Assembly (NCBI GenBank): GCA_937998865.1
Contig: CALLBR010000011.1
Location: 1-64,000 of the forward strand
Reading direction: 5' to 3'
Origin: an uncultured bacterium
GTDB lineage: Bacteria > Nitrospirota > Thermodesulfovibrionia > Thermodesulfovibrionales > Thermodesulfovibrionaceae
DNA length: 64,000 nucleotides
The translations under genes and the position numbers were made by a program. The first letter of the stretch is position 1. Each line of letters starts with the position of its first letter. Positions 55,827 through 64,000 of this stretch are shown piece by piece. The notes beneath the pieces are model-generated. The model saw only the letters and a program-made list of their open reading frames with translations, was not told where the DNA came from and made no database searches.

Positions 55827-58231
55827 GGTTCAACCAACCTCCCATCATATCCGTACATGCCTAATCTTTTTATTTGAAACTCTTTAGAGGAAACACCCCA
55901 AAGGGCTTCAACAATTTCATTAATTCTGGCTTTTACTTCACTATCCTTAACTATTATACATATATCATTATCATAAATTTGAAACTCTAAAACAAAATCT
56001 CTCAAAGAATAGCTCTTTCCATCCCTTACTATTTCTATACTTTCAATAGGAAGATGGGGCACAGAAGGGACATTGACAATTTTATATTTATAGGCTTTTA
56101 TAAAAGCACTTAGCGATGGACTCTGGGGTGGAACTAACTTGGCATCCTTTATTTTAATGCCTTCTGGAAGAAGGTTGTTTAATTGATGAAGATATTGTAC
56201 TTTAAAGGAGCCATATATTTTTAGATCAAAATATTCGCATTCACTCTCTATACCTACAGGGAGGGAAGGGCAAAAGGATATTTCAATTTTTGGATGAAAT
56301 CCCTTTGACAGTACAAAAGGAATGTTTGCTCTTCTTATAGCTCTTATAAGAACACTAGAAAGTTCAAGCTGAGAGAGATATTTCATGAGTCCTAATTTGG
56401 TATGACAAAATCTGATAGTATTTATTTTGCTATCCTGAATATTTGCCTGGGATTTTGAAGGTTCATCAATTGAAGGTGAAAATTCAGTGTCTATTCTATT
56501 ATTTGATTTACAACCTAATCCACAGCCTTCACATTTTATAGTACAATCATTACTTTTTTGTTCTTTTAAAGCTCTCTCGAATTCTTTAATTAGAAATTCT
56601 TTTCTAACTCCCACATCTATAAAATCCCAAGGAAGCGCTTCTTGAAAGGAAAAACTTTTTGAGGCTTTTTCAAATAGATCAATGCCTGTTTCCTCCATAG
56701 CTGAGAGCCATCTATTAAAATCAAAAAATTCTGTCCATGCTGAAAGTATCTCTCCCCTACACCATACTTTGTATATTACTTCACCAACACTTTTATCAGC
56801 CCTTGACAAAGCTCCTTCAAGAATACTCATTTTAGGATTGTGTCCCTTGTAATGAATTTTACCTCTATGGAAGCTTTCTCTTAAAAAATCAAGTTTTTGC
56901 TTCATCTCTTCAAAAGAAATCTGGCCAAGCCATTGAAAAGGTGTATGAGGTTTTGGTACAAAAGGTGAGACAGTAATATTGATATCTACAAACTTTTTTG
57001 TAAAATTTTTTGCCATTTTTAAAATACTCTTTGATAACTTCACGATTTCTTCAATATCCTCTTGTGTTTCAGTGGGTAGACCTATCATGAAGTAAAGTTT
57101 TATTGTATGCCAACCTTCTTCAAAAAGAAGTCTGCAAGCTCTCTCAATATCTTCATTCGATATATTCTTATTTATCAAAAATCTCAACCTTTCTGTGGCT
57201 GCTTCAGGTGCAATGGTAAAGCCTGTTTTTCGTGTAATTTTTATCTTTTTAAGAAGCTGTCCAGTTACTTTGTCTGCTCTTATAGAAGGCAGGGAAAGGG
57301 CGATGCCTTTTGAAGAGAAATTATTATTTAAAGCATCGATTAATTCCATCAAATAGGGATAATGTCCAATACTAAAAGAAAGAAGAGAGATTTCTTCGTA
57401 CCCCGTATTTTCTATGGATTTTTTTGCTATATCTAAGATTTTCTCAGGCTTTCTAATTCTAAGAGGTCTATAAATCATTCCAGCCTGACAGAACCTACAA
57501 CCAGAAGGACAACCTCGTGAAACCTCAATAGAGAGGCGATCATGGACAATTCTCATATAAGGTACTATGGTTGATAGGGGGAAATCGGCTTCCTCTAAGT
57601 TTGAAATGAATCTTCTTTTTACGATTTTTTCTCCCTCGTAGGGAACATAAAAACCCTTTATTTGGCTGATACCTTTTAGAAGAGTTTCTTTTTCACTGCC
57701 TGATTCTTTCCATTCCTTGTAGAGATTTACCAATTCCACTACAGCTTCCTCTCCCTCCCCAATGAGAAAAGCATCTATAAAGGAAGACATGGCTAAGGGA
57801 TTAGCTGTACAAGGACCACCAGCTACTACAAGAGGATATTCTCTTTTAAGTCTGTCTTGCCATTTTAAGGGAATACCTCCAAGACTAAGCATATTTAAAA
57901 CAGTAGGATAGGAAAGCTCATACTGAAGACTAAAACCTACAATATCAAATTTACAGAGAGGAGTTTTTGTCTCCAGCGACAGTAAAGGCAACTTATTTCT
58001 TCTCATGTAATCCTGTAGATCAACCCAAGGGGAAAAAACTCTTTCTGCCCTAACAAAAGGTATCTTATTTAAAATATGATAAAGAATTTTTAAACCCAGA
58101 TGAGACATTCCAATTTCATAGACATCAGGAAAACAAAGGGCAAAACTTATAAGATTTTTTCCTTCCTTTGAAATACAATTAATCTCACTGTTTATGTATC
58201 TTGTGGGTTTTTCAAAATATAGAAGATTCAT
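55823..58231 (-). CDS. Radical SAM protein fused to a TIGR03936/DUF2344 domain
   Basis: An 802-residue two-part protein. N-terminal B12-binding-like region and radical SAM domain (TIGR03960 type) with the cluster motif CPSGCRFCQAG at about 240-250. C-terminal part (from about 630) is the TIGR03936/DUF2344 domain (RFCHTKLGLMKYLSQLEL; SKGFHPKIEISFCPSLPVG). A Cys-rich linker (CEGCGLGC) lies between. The C-terminal domain is often found beside RNase G, as here. The substrate is unknown; tRNA or rRNA modification is the usual guess. Confidence 0.88.
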   Translation of the reverse strand: MNLLYFEKPTRYINSEINCISKEGKNLISFALCFPDVYEIGMSHLGLKILYHILNKIPFVRAERVFSPWVDLQDYMRRNKLPLLSLETKTPLCKFDIVGFSLQYELSYPTVLNMLSLGGIPLKWQDRLKREYPLVVAGGPCTANPLAMSSFIDAFLIGEGEEAVVELVNLYKEWKESGSEKETLLKGISQIKGFYVPYEGEKIVKRRFISNLEEADFPLSTIVPYMRIVHDRLSIEVSRGCPSGCRFCQAGMIYRPLRIRKPEKILDIAKKSIENTGYEEISLLSFSIGHYPYLMELIDALNNNFSSKGIALSLPSIRADKVTGQLLKKIKITRKTGFTIAPEAATERLRFLINKNISNEDIERACRLLFEEGWHTIKLYFMIGLPTETQEDIEEIVKLSKSILKMAKNFTKKFVDINITVSPFVPKPHTPFQWLGQISFEEMKQKLDFLRESFHRGKIHYKGHNPKMSILEGALSRADKSVGEVIYKVWCRGEILSAWTEFFDFNRWLSAMEETGIDLFEKASKSFSFQEALPWDFIDVGVRKEFLIKEFERALKEQKSNDCTIKCEGCGLGCKSNNRIDTEFSPSIDEPSKSQANIQDSKINTIRFCHTKLGLMKYLSQLELSSVLIRAIRRANIPFVLSKGFHPKIEISFCPSLPVGIESECEYFDLKIYGSFKVQYLHQLNNLLPEGIKIKDAKLVPPQSPSLSAFIKAYKYKIVNVPSVPHLPIESIEIVRDGKSYSLRDFVLEFQIYDNDICIIVKDSEVKARINEIVEALWGVSSKEFQIKRLGMYGYDGRLVEP

Positions 58232-58290
58232 AACTTAATTAAAACAGAGTGAGGGCTTTTTAAGCAATTTTTTGAGAGAGAATATTTTAG

Positions 58291-58329
58291 TAGCTATATT
58301 GGGGGCTACAACCCCCTGTTATATAGCTA
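58291..58329 (-). terminator. Long hairpin ending the flagellar operon
   Basis: Inverted repeat with arms TAGCTATAT (58291-58299) and ATATAGCTA (58321-58329) and an inner G5/C5 stem (58301-58305 with 58312-58316). The right arm contains the flgE stop codon, so the hairpin forms at the end of the message. No long U-run follows, so ending may need Rho, or the hairpin may serve as a 3' stabiliser. Confidence 0.6.
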
Positions 58330-59598
58330 TCTTACAATGTTCATTAATTCATTAAGCATATTATCAGTTGTTGTAATGACTCTAACATTTGCCTGATAAG
58401 CTCTTTGGGCAGCAATCATACGAATAAATTCTTCTGCTAAGTCCACGTTGCTTGATTCAAGAGAATTTGCATAAATGGTTCCCACTCCCACTGTCCCTGG
58501 CGCTCCATAGGTGGGATTTCCTGAAGAATAGGATTCGAGAAAGAGGTTCTTCCCTACTTTTGTTAGGTTATAGGGTGCTACAAATTTGGAAAGCACCACT
58601 TGAGCTACATTCTTTACCTGGCCATTAGTAAAAACTCCTGAAATCACTCCGTTCTGATCTACGGTAACAGCTATTAAATTTCCAGAAGAGTATCCATTCT
58701 GAGTCTGAAACACAACAGCGTTGGGAGAGCCATATTGGGTTGTGTCTTGGAAATTAATTGTTATGGTGGCAGTCTGTGCTCCCCAGGGTGTGAAATCAAA
58801 ATTAAAGGAAGTATAAGGTGGAGTGTTAGTAAGAGCTCCCGTATTATTAAAATTTAATGTATAGGGAACCAAACTCACCTCTGCATAAATTGGATTATTT
58901 GGATTATTACTGGTATCGTATACCACATGGGCATCCCAAGTATTTACACCAGTTTTATTAAAATACATGTAGACAAGATGGGGATTACCTAAGCTGTCGT
59001 AGACAGTTATTGCTGTAGAGTAGTTATAGTTGTTATTAGTAGGCAGACTACTATTTCCTGTAACAGGGTATGTCCAAGTTTTAGTTGCCTCTCTTGAGTC
59101 CAGGTTTAGTTGAGCCCTTATTTCACTTGTTGCTCTTGGATCACTCATTAATCCAGCTAAATAAACATCACCTATACCACCAGTTATATTTCCCATAGCA
59201 TCCATTAAATAAGCCTGAAGTCTGTAGCCATTTGGATCAACAACATATCCCTCTTTGTCCAATCTAAATTGGCCTGCTCTTGTGTAGTAGGTTGGACCAT
59301 TTGGTTGTCTTACAACAAAAAATCCATCTCCTTCTATTGCCAAATCAAGTGGATTTGCTGTGGTCTCAAGAGTACCTTGAGTAAACATTTTCTGAATATC
59401 AATAATCATGGTACCACGCCCCACTTGCATAGCCGATGTACCACTTAGTGTTTGACTTATTATGTCTCCAAAATTAGCTCTACTTGACTTAAATCCTACA
59501 GTATTAGCATTGGCAATATTATCTCCAATGACTGATAGAGCAAGTCCATTAGCATTGAGACCGCTTATCCCAGTGAATAAGGATGTTAACATACCCAT
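58327..59598 (-). CDS. flgE: Flagellar hook protein FlgE
   Basis: Builds the flexible hook outside the cell. N-terminal rod-hook motif (SLFTGISGLNANGLALSVIGDNIANANTVGFKSSRANFGD, residues about 5-44) and C-terminal coiled coil ending AAQRAYQANVRVITTTDNMLNELMNIV (about 392-418) are intact. A hypervariable Asn/Thr-rich middle is normal. 423 aa. Last gene of the operon. Exported by the flagellar type III system without a cleaved signal. A hypothetical 58-nt intergenic region separates it from the upstream radical SAM gene stop. Confidence 0.95.
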   Translation of the reverse strand: MGMLTSLFTGISGLNANGLALSVIGDNIANANTVGFKSSRANFGDIISQTLSGTSAMQVGRGTMIIDIQKMFTQGTLETTANPLDLAIEGDGFFVVRQPNGPTYYTRAGQFRLDKEGYVVDPNGYRLQAYLMDAMGNITGGIGDVYLAGLMSDPRATSEIRAQLNLDSREATKTWTYPVTGNSSLPTNNNYNYSTAITVYDSLGNPHLVYMYFNKTGVNTWDAHVVYDTSNNPNNPIYAEVSLVPYTLNFNNTGALTNTPPYTSFNFDFTPWGAQTATITINFQDTTQYGSPNAVVFQTQNGYSSGNLIAVTVDQNGVISGVFTNGQVKNVAQVVLSKFVAPYNLTKVGKNLFLESYSSGNPTYGAPGTVGVGTIYANSLESSNVDLAEEFIRMIAAQRAYQANVRVITTTDNMLNELMNIVR

Positions 59599-59609
59599 TT
59601 TATTACCTC

Positions 59610-60023
59610 CTAAGCTTTGATTTCTCTAATTTGACTCATAGAAAGATAGTTATCACCCACATCAATCTTTAACTTTCCATCTTCCAATGCAATACCTTGC
59701 GCCACATATTCTTTCCCATCAGTAGTGATTATGGTTTTACCAATTATGTTTGATCCAATCATTAAAGCATTTGAATAAATCTGATAAGTTGTCAATTCTT
59801 CTAAAGTTTTATTCATATTAATAATTTGTTCAAGTGTTGTCATGGCAGTTAATTGTCCCATAAACTCCGTATCCTTTAGTGGGTTTAAAGGGTCTTGATA
59901 CTTAAGTTGAGCAGTAAGAAGCTTAAGAAACGCTTCTTTATCAAGTTTATTATTACCTGATACCTTTTTGCCTTCCTGAAACATATAGATAGGGTTTTCA
60001 AAGATAGATGTTATTTCTGACAT
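59610..60023 (-). CDS. flgD: Flagellar hook scaffolding protein FlgD, short form
   Basis: Hook cap required for polymerising FlgE. The conserved N-terminal block FLKLLTAQLKYQDPLNPLKDTEFMGQLTAMTTLEQI (about 30-65) identifies it, followed by a tudor-like segment (IGKTIITTDGKEYVAQGI). At 137 aa it is much shorter than E. coli FlgD (about 230) and lacks the FnIII/FLG domain. Located 11 bp before flgE. Confidence 0.92.
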   Translation of the reverse strand: MSEITSIFENPIYMFQEGKKVSGNNKLDKEAFLKLLTAQLKYQDPLNPLKDTEFMGQLTAMTTLEQIINMNKTLEELTTYQIYSNALMIGSNIIGKTIITTDGKEYVAQGIALEDGKLKIDVGDNYLSMSQIREIKA

Positions 60024-60035
60024 AGTTTAGTCCTC

Positions 60036-61043
60036 CTAAGCAAAATATTCTAAAAATTTTTGTTCTCTTTTATTCTTTTTCTGACCTGATGAGGTATCGT
60101 AATAACCTTTGTATTCTCGATTAGAATCAAGAAGAAAATCAGAAACTTTTACTCCTGAAGATTGAAGATTACTTTTAATCTCTGGTATTAGATTTGTTAT
60201 CATCTCTTTCACCTGAGGGTAATCAACTCTCATCTCTGCTTTTATACCTGAAGTCTCCATAGATAGTTTAATTAAAATTTTCCCAAGTTCTGGTGGTTCA
60301 AGATGGACAACAAGAGTTTTTTGTGAATTGAAAAATCCTTTAAAAATAATGTCTGAAATCTCATGAAGTCTTGTTATAGGTAATGCAACTTTTTGTGAAT
60401 TATCTATTTGTGTAATGTTGGTGTGAGAGCTACTCAGGTGCGAAAATGTATTATTATTTGTCTTTTGCTCTCTTGCCTTCACTGTATCAATGAGGGATTC
60501 TTTCTCGGTATTTAAGTACTCCAAATTAATGAAATTGCTCTTTTGTTTATTGTCTAAAAGAGGTTCACTTTCTAATTTAAATAGGGACTTTATTGAAGAG
60601 TTTTCTTCTTTAAAAATTTGTGTGTTTTTTATAACCTCTTCTAAATTATCAAGAGAATTTATTGAAAGTCTTTCATCCTTTCTGTTTGAGGGGATTAAAG
60701 AGGGATTAATCTCGCCTCTTAATTTCATAGTATTTGTAATATCTATGTTTTCACCTTTGTCTATGGTAATTATTCTATAGAGAGGGATTAATTCTTCTTT
60801 CAGATTTTCAAAATTTTTCATCAAGTTTTCAAGGTGAGAGAAATTTTGCAACTCTAAGGGCGTAAAAGGCATAAAAGGTACAAATAGGAGTGATCCTAAA
60901 TTTGCTGATTTTTCTCCTTCAGAAAGGAGGTTCAAAAAATCTTTTAAAAAGCTCTCTATTTCTGCCTTTGTTTCATTTTGATTTAGAGAGTTTTCCTTTA
61001 TCAGATTTATCTGGCTTAACTTTATATTTACTCCGTTTATCAT
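60036..61043 (-). CDS. fliK: Flagellar hook-length control protein FliK
   Basis: Sets hook length by switching export from hook to filament. The N-terminal two thirds are variable Ser/Asn/Lys/Glu-rich sequence. The C-terminal Flg_hook domain (about 240-325) has the family core VVHLEPPELGKILIKLSM. I prefer the ATG at 61043; the frame runs up to a TTG at 61094, which adds 17 aromatic, hydrophobic residues unlike FliK. Neither start has a good ribosome-binding site. Position before flgD is as in many flagellar operons. Confidence 0.85.
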   Translation of the reverse strand: MINGVNIKLSQINLIKENSLNQNETKAEIESFLKDFLNLLSEGEKSANLGSLLFVPFMPFTPLELQNFSHLENLMKNFENLKEELIPLYRIITIDKGENIDITNTMKLRGEINPSLIPSNRKDERLSINSLDNLEEVIKNTQIFKEENSSIKSLFKLESEPLLDNKQKSNFINLEYLNTEKESLIDTVKAREQKTNNNTFSHLSSSHTNITQIDNSQKVALPITRLHEISDIIFKGFFNSQKTLVVHLEPPELGKILIKLSMETSGIKAEMRVDYPQVKEMITNLIPEIKSNLQSSGVKVSDFLLDSNREYKGYYDTSSGQKKNKREQKFLEYFA

Positions 61044-61127
61044 GCAAAAAAGAAAATCAAAATAAATGCCATAAAAAAACTGGCTTTTTTCCAAAATTTT
61101 AGCAGTACAAAAGGAGGAAAATTTTTC

Positions 61128-61586
61128 CTATTTGGAAAGCTTTTCCCTTACACTTACTATTTTTTTCGATAAAATAGCTGCTTTTTCAGGATTCACATTA
61201 GCTAAAATCTTAGCAGCTTGACGAGGCTTTATAGCCAGAATCAGTATAGTTGCTGTATCATCATCAAGCTTCTCAAGACGAGCTGCTGCTTCTTCCGGAG
61301 GCATGGATTCGTATATCTTTGCTAATCGCTGATAATTCTCACTTTGTGCTTTTTCCAACTGAGCTTTTAATTCCCCTTGTTCTTTAATTTTTTTATTTAT
61401 CTCTTCTTTAAGTTTTTTTAATTCATCAATTTTTTTTGAGAGATCTTCTTGAAGTATCCTATTCCTTTCTTCTTCTATGGAAGGATTTATCTTCTCCTTG
61501 GGTATAGTTTGTTGTCCGATGATTGTTCCCGCAGCTATACCAAAAAAAGTAAGAAAAATTCCTAACAAAAAAGATTTTTTTAACAT
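61128..61586 (-). CDS. MotE/MgtE-N-domain flagellar protein
   Basis: A 152-residue protein: N-terminal membrane anchor (about 5-22), a Lys/Glu-rich coiled coil (about 35-95) and an MgtE N-terminal-like helical domain (YESMPPEEAAARLEKLDDDTATILI, then LANVNPEKAAIL). In related organisms this MotE-type protein is required for stator function. Its place between fliJ and fliK supports a motility role. Coupled to fliJ by a 1-bp overlap. Confidence 0.82.
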   Translation of the reverse strand: MLKKSFLLGIFLTFFGIAAGTIIGQQTIPKEKINPSIEEERNRILQEDLSKKIDELKKLKEEINKKIKEQGELKAQLEKAQSENYQRLAKIYESMPPEEAAARLEKLDDDTATILILAIKPRQAAKILANVNPEKAAILSKKIVSVREKLSK

Positions 61587-62008
61587 TAGATGCTCCTTTG
61601 TCTTACAGAGAGTAAATTTGAAATTATTTTCTCTTCTGTTTTTTCTCTTTCCTTTCTCAAGTTAATCTCTAATTTCTCCTTGAGTTTTTCAATTTTCTTT
61701 CTCTCTTTTATGGATTCTTCATAAATTTCTCTCTGTTTTTCCAGTTCTTCTTCAATTTTATTTAAAAGATCTCTTGATTCTTCAATTTTTCTGAATAAAT
61801 ACTGAATTTCACTGTATAGATAGTGGAGCTCCTCAGGAGTGAAAACTTCTTTTTTTTCATCGCTAATTTTTTGGAGTCTTTTTTCCATGTAATTAATTTG
61901 ATCTTCTAGAGTTTTCATATTCGATAGAATATATATATATCTCTGTTTCTCTAGTTCTTCATCCCATTCTCTGATCTTTAAAATCATTTTCAAAGTAAGG
62001 TTATTCAT
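61586..62008 (-). CDS. fliJ: Flagellar export protein FliJ
   Basis: A 140-residue all-helical coiled-coil protein, rich in Lys, Glu, Arg and Leu, of the right size and position (directly after fliI) for FliJ, the stalk-like part of the export ATPase complex FliHIJ and escort of unloaded chaperones. Sequence identity in this family is always low, so the call relies on composition, length and context. Confidence 0.85.
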   Translation of the reverse strand: MNNLTLKMILKIREWDEELEKQRYIYILSNMKTLEDQINYMEKRLQKISDEKKEVFTPEELHYLYSEIQYLFRKIEESRDLLNKIEEELEKQREIYEESIKERKKIEKLKEKLEINLRKEREKTEEKIISNLLSVRQRSI

Positions 62009-62010
62009 AT

Positions 62011-63324
62011 TTATTCAAAAATTTTATAGAGTTCTTCTATGCTTTCTTGGAAGCTTGCTTTTGTATTTATGTCCTGTTTTAAAAAATCATTTATTTTATC
62101 AATCATTTTGATGGCATAGTCTAATTGAGGATTAGTTCCCTCTTTATAAGCTCCAATATTAATTATATCTTCATATTTTTCATAAGTAGCTAAAATATCA
62201 AGTAGCTTCCCAGCGATTTGCACATGTTTTTCCTCTACTATCTCCTTCATTAATCTACTTATACTCTTTAATACATCTATAGCTGGATAGTGATTTCTAT
62301 TTGCTAAATCTCTGGAAAGGACAATATGTCCGTCAAGAATAGATCTAGCCGCATCAGTTACTGGATCAGCAAGATCATCTCCTTCCACTAAAATTGTATA
62401 TATTCCTGTTATTGAACCTCCAGACTTAACTGCTCCAACTCTCTCAAGAAGTTTAGGCATTAATTTAAAAACTGAAGGAGGGTATCCTTTCATGGTAGGT
62501 GGTTCTCCAGCAGCAAGACCTATTTCTCTTTGCGCCATGGCAAATCTTGTAAGAGAATCCATAAGCAGCAATACATCTTTACCTTTTTCCCTAAAATACT
62601 CAGCAATAGCAGTAGCAATAAAAGCACCTCTTATTCTTGCCAAAGCAGGAGTATCAGAAGTGGACACAACAACAACAGATTTTTTTAAACCTTCTTTACC
62701 TAAATCTCTCTCAATAAACTCCCTTACCTCTCGACCTCTCTCACCTATTAAGGCTATAACATTTACATCAGCAGAAGTATAGCGGGCTATCATACCAAGA
62801 AGAACACTTTTACCAACTCCGCTTCCTGCCATAATTCCAATTTTTTGACCTTTTCCACAAGTAAGTAATGCATTGATTGCTCTTATACCAAGGTCAAGGG
62901 GCTCTTTTATGATTTCCCTTTCCAAAGGATTAATAGCTTCTCTATAAATAGGATAAGGAGTGCCAGTGAGAGCTAAAGGGCTGTCAATGGGATTTCCAAT
63001 GCCGTCTATTATTCTACCTAAAATAGATTCGTCAATTTTTATATAACTTTGTTTTCCCTTTAGGAAGATCTTATCTCCGGGTTTTATTCCGTAAATTTCT
63101 CCTAAGGGTGAAAGTAATGTTACATTATCTCTAAATCCCACTACTTCTGCTTCAATGGAATGTTCATGGGAGATAATCTCACAAATATCTCCAATGCTTG
63201 CGTTTAAACCTTTTGCCTCTACTATGAGCCCTAAAGCCTTTATTACCTTTCCGTAAATCTTAAAGGGCTTTATCTCATGAAGAACTTCTTCAGTCTTTTG
63301 AATAAAGGACTGAATGGATTGCAT
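62011..63324 (-). CDS. fliI: Flagellar export ATPase FliI
   Basis: Hexameric ATPase of the flagellar type III export apparatus, related to the F1 beta subunit. Walker A MAGSGVGKSVLLGM (about 166-179), Walker B VLLLMDSLTRFAMAQRE, and the VEGDDLADPVTDAARSILDGHIVLSR region are intact. 437 aa, normal. Overlaps fliH by 35 bp, so translation of fliI depends on fliH. Confidence 0.97.
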   Translation of the reverse strand: MQSIQSFIQKTEEVLHEIKPFKIYGKVIKALGLIVEAKGLNASIGDICEIISHEHSIEAEVVGFRDNVTLLSPLGEIYGIKPGDKIFLKGKQSYIKIDESILGRIIDGIGNPIDSPLALTGTPYPIYREAINPLEREIIKEPLDLGIRAINALLTCGKGQKIGIMAGSGVGKSVLLGMIARYTSADVNVIALIGERGREVREFIERDLGKEGLKKSVVVVSTSDTPALARIRGAFIATAIAEYFREKGKDVLLLMDSLTRFAMAQREIGLAAGEPPTMKGYPPSVFKLMPKLLERVGAVKSGGSITGIYTILVEGDDLADPVTDAARSILDGHIVLSRDLANRNHYPAIDVLKSISRLMKEIVEEKHVQIAGKLLDILATYEKYEDIINIGAYKEGTNPQLDYAIKMIDKINDFLKQDINTKASFQESIEELYKIFE

Positions 63325-63949
63325 TTTCTAACTCCCGGAATTTCTCCTCCACTTTTGAATCAATAATATTATCCTCTGTTTCTATGTAACAACTTCCTTG
63401 ACTAATTTCATTGGTGGGAATAATTTTTATTGAGGAATTTTCACCGGTTATTTGATCAATTTCTTCCTTTATAGTCGCAAAATCCTCAGGGTTTATCTTT
63501 ATTATTATTTTTTCAGCAACTGAAATCTCCTTTAAAGCTTCTTTTATGATATTTAGCAATATTTTTTTATTGATGGATAATTCAGTAGAGACAATTTTTT
63601 TTGCTATTTTAATAGAAAGTCCTAAGATTTCTGGTAAAAAGCTCTTTATTTGCTCCTCTTTAAAGCTAACAAGATGGTGAATTATTTTATCTAAGTCTGA
63701 TATTTTGCTCTTTAATTTTTTTTGCTCTATTAAAATATCCTCTGAAGCCTTCTTAAATCCTTCCTCATATCCTTTTTCAAAGCCTTTTTCAAAGCCTTCT
63801 TTAAATCCTGAATTGTATCCCTCTTTCTTCGACTCTTCATAAATTTTGAGTATTTCAGAGGAGTCTTTCAGATTTGATTGTTTATCCTTTTTTTCATCAA
63901 AAGCCGATGGTATATAGGGTTTAATATTAGACGACAAGAGTCTCACCAC
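63290..63949 (-). CDS. fliH: Flagellar assembly protein FliH
   Basis: Regulator of the export ATPase, linking FliI to the C-ring. Hallmark glycine-repeat helix of GxxxG steps (GYNSGFKEGFEKGFEKGYEEG, residues about 46-66) followed by a coiled coil and the C-terminal domain. 219 aa. The start is GTG, overlapping the last 23 bp of fliG; a GGAAAGG lies just upstream. Confidence 0.92.
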   Translation of the reverse strand: MVRLLSSNIKPYIPSAFDEKKDKQSNLKDSSEILKIYEESKKEGYNSGFKEGFEKGFEKGYEEGFKKASEDILIEQKKLKSKISDLDKIIHHLVSFKEEQIKSFLPEILGLSIKIAKKIVSTELSINKKILLNIIKEALKEISVAEKIIIKINPEDFATIKEEIDQITGENSSIKIIPTNEISQGSCYIETEDNIIDSKVEEKFRELENAIHSVLYSKD

Positions 63950-64000
63950 CCTTTCCGCCTATAACAATTTTACCTTCTTCTTCTAACCTTCTTGCTACTC
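63927..64000 (-). CDS. fliG: Flagellar motor switch protein FliG, C-terminal end only
   Basis: The last 23 codons of FliG; the rest lies beyond the window edge. The ending VARRLEEEGKIVIGGKGG followed by ETLVV and stop is the usual FliG tail, part of the torque-generating C-terminal domain (ARRLEEEGKIVI is widely conserved). It overlaps the fliH start by 23 bp, giving a fliG-H-I-J order. Confidence 0.9.
   Translation of the reverse strand, partial: VARRLEEEGKIVIGGKGGETLVV

Overview
The window is 64 kb of a compact, AT-rich bacterial chromosome. The gene complement is: a periplasmic [NiFe] hydrogenase with a Tat signal, a TorD-type chaperone, a selenocysteine tRNA, formate-tetrahydrofolate ligase, a flagellar operon, a type IV pilus/Frz-like chemosensory cluster and several small cysteine-cluster proteins. 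Together with the low GC and many Lys/Glu/Ile-rich proteins, this suggests an anaerobic thermophile of the Nitrospirota, most like Thermodesulfovibrio. That assignment is inference from protein style and gene content; no search was run. There are no insertion sequences, prophage genes or CRISPR arrays.

Layout. 0-2.4 kb (+): hisF, gltX and a Trm112-like protein. 2.5-13 kb: rlmH-ligA (-), scpA-phosphodiesterase (+), a PflA-like radical SAM enzyme (-), then a minus-strand run with pyrE, pyrF, dcd, a glycine-zipper lipoprotein, a diguanylate cyclase and a soluble hybrid histidine kinase. 13-16.8 kb (-): the hydrogenase operon (small subunit, large subunit, hairpin, maturation protease, HypC, TusA-like protein). 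It diverges from a flavin-dependent disulfide reductase-like gene through overlapping -35 boxes. 17.8-25.8 kb: phoR/phoB, aroB/aroK, a thermonuclease, pgi, a small membrane gene, two AtpZ/AtpI-type genes, a TorD-like chaperone and hemL. 26.0-26.5 kb: an isolated 5S rRNA gene and an unexplained GC-rich non-coding island. 26.5-30.2 kb (-): trpE-trpG-trpD plus an unknown gene. 30.8-33.3 kb (+): selC, an Mth938-like gene, a 60-residue gene and fhs. 33.3-40.5 kb: chemosensory proteins. 40.5-49.7 kb (-): a long tight run of housekeeping genes (thiE, accC, accB, efp, pepP, coaBC, rpoZ, gmk, remA, yicC, yggU, PAP2, NYN) headed by a short gene with an in-frame UGA. 49.7-58.2 kb: a cysteine-cluster protein (+), then htrA, a TalC-type transaldolase, an Fe-S oxidoreductase, rng and a large radical SAM protein (-). 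58.3-64 kb (-): flgE, flgD, fliK, motE, fliJ, fliI, fliH and the 3' end of fliG.

The most notable item is a probable selenoprotein gene at 49495-49686 (-). It has a CXXC pair on each side of an in-frame UGA, followed at the right distance by a hairpin that fits the bacterial SECIS rule. The decoding tRNA-Sec (selC) is at 30807-30904 in the same window. Other points: several genes lack a ribosome-binding site and carry a TATAAT-like box 5-10 nt before the ATG, suggesting leaderless mRNAs; five of six convergent gene pairs overlap at their 3' ends; the chemosensory cluster pairs a receptor with almost no sensor domain with a sensor-HAMP protein that has no output domain; and an intrinsic terminator lies inside the hydrogenase operon.
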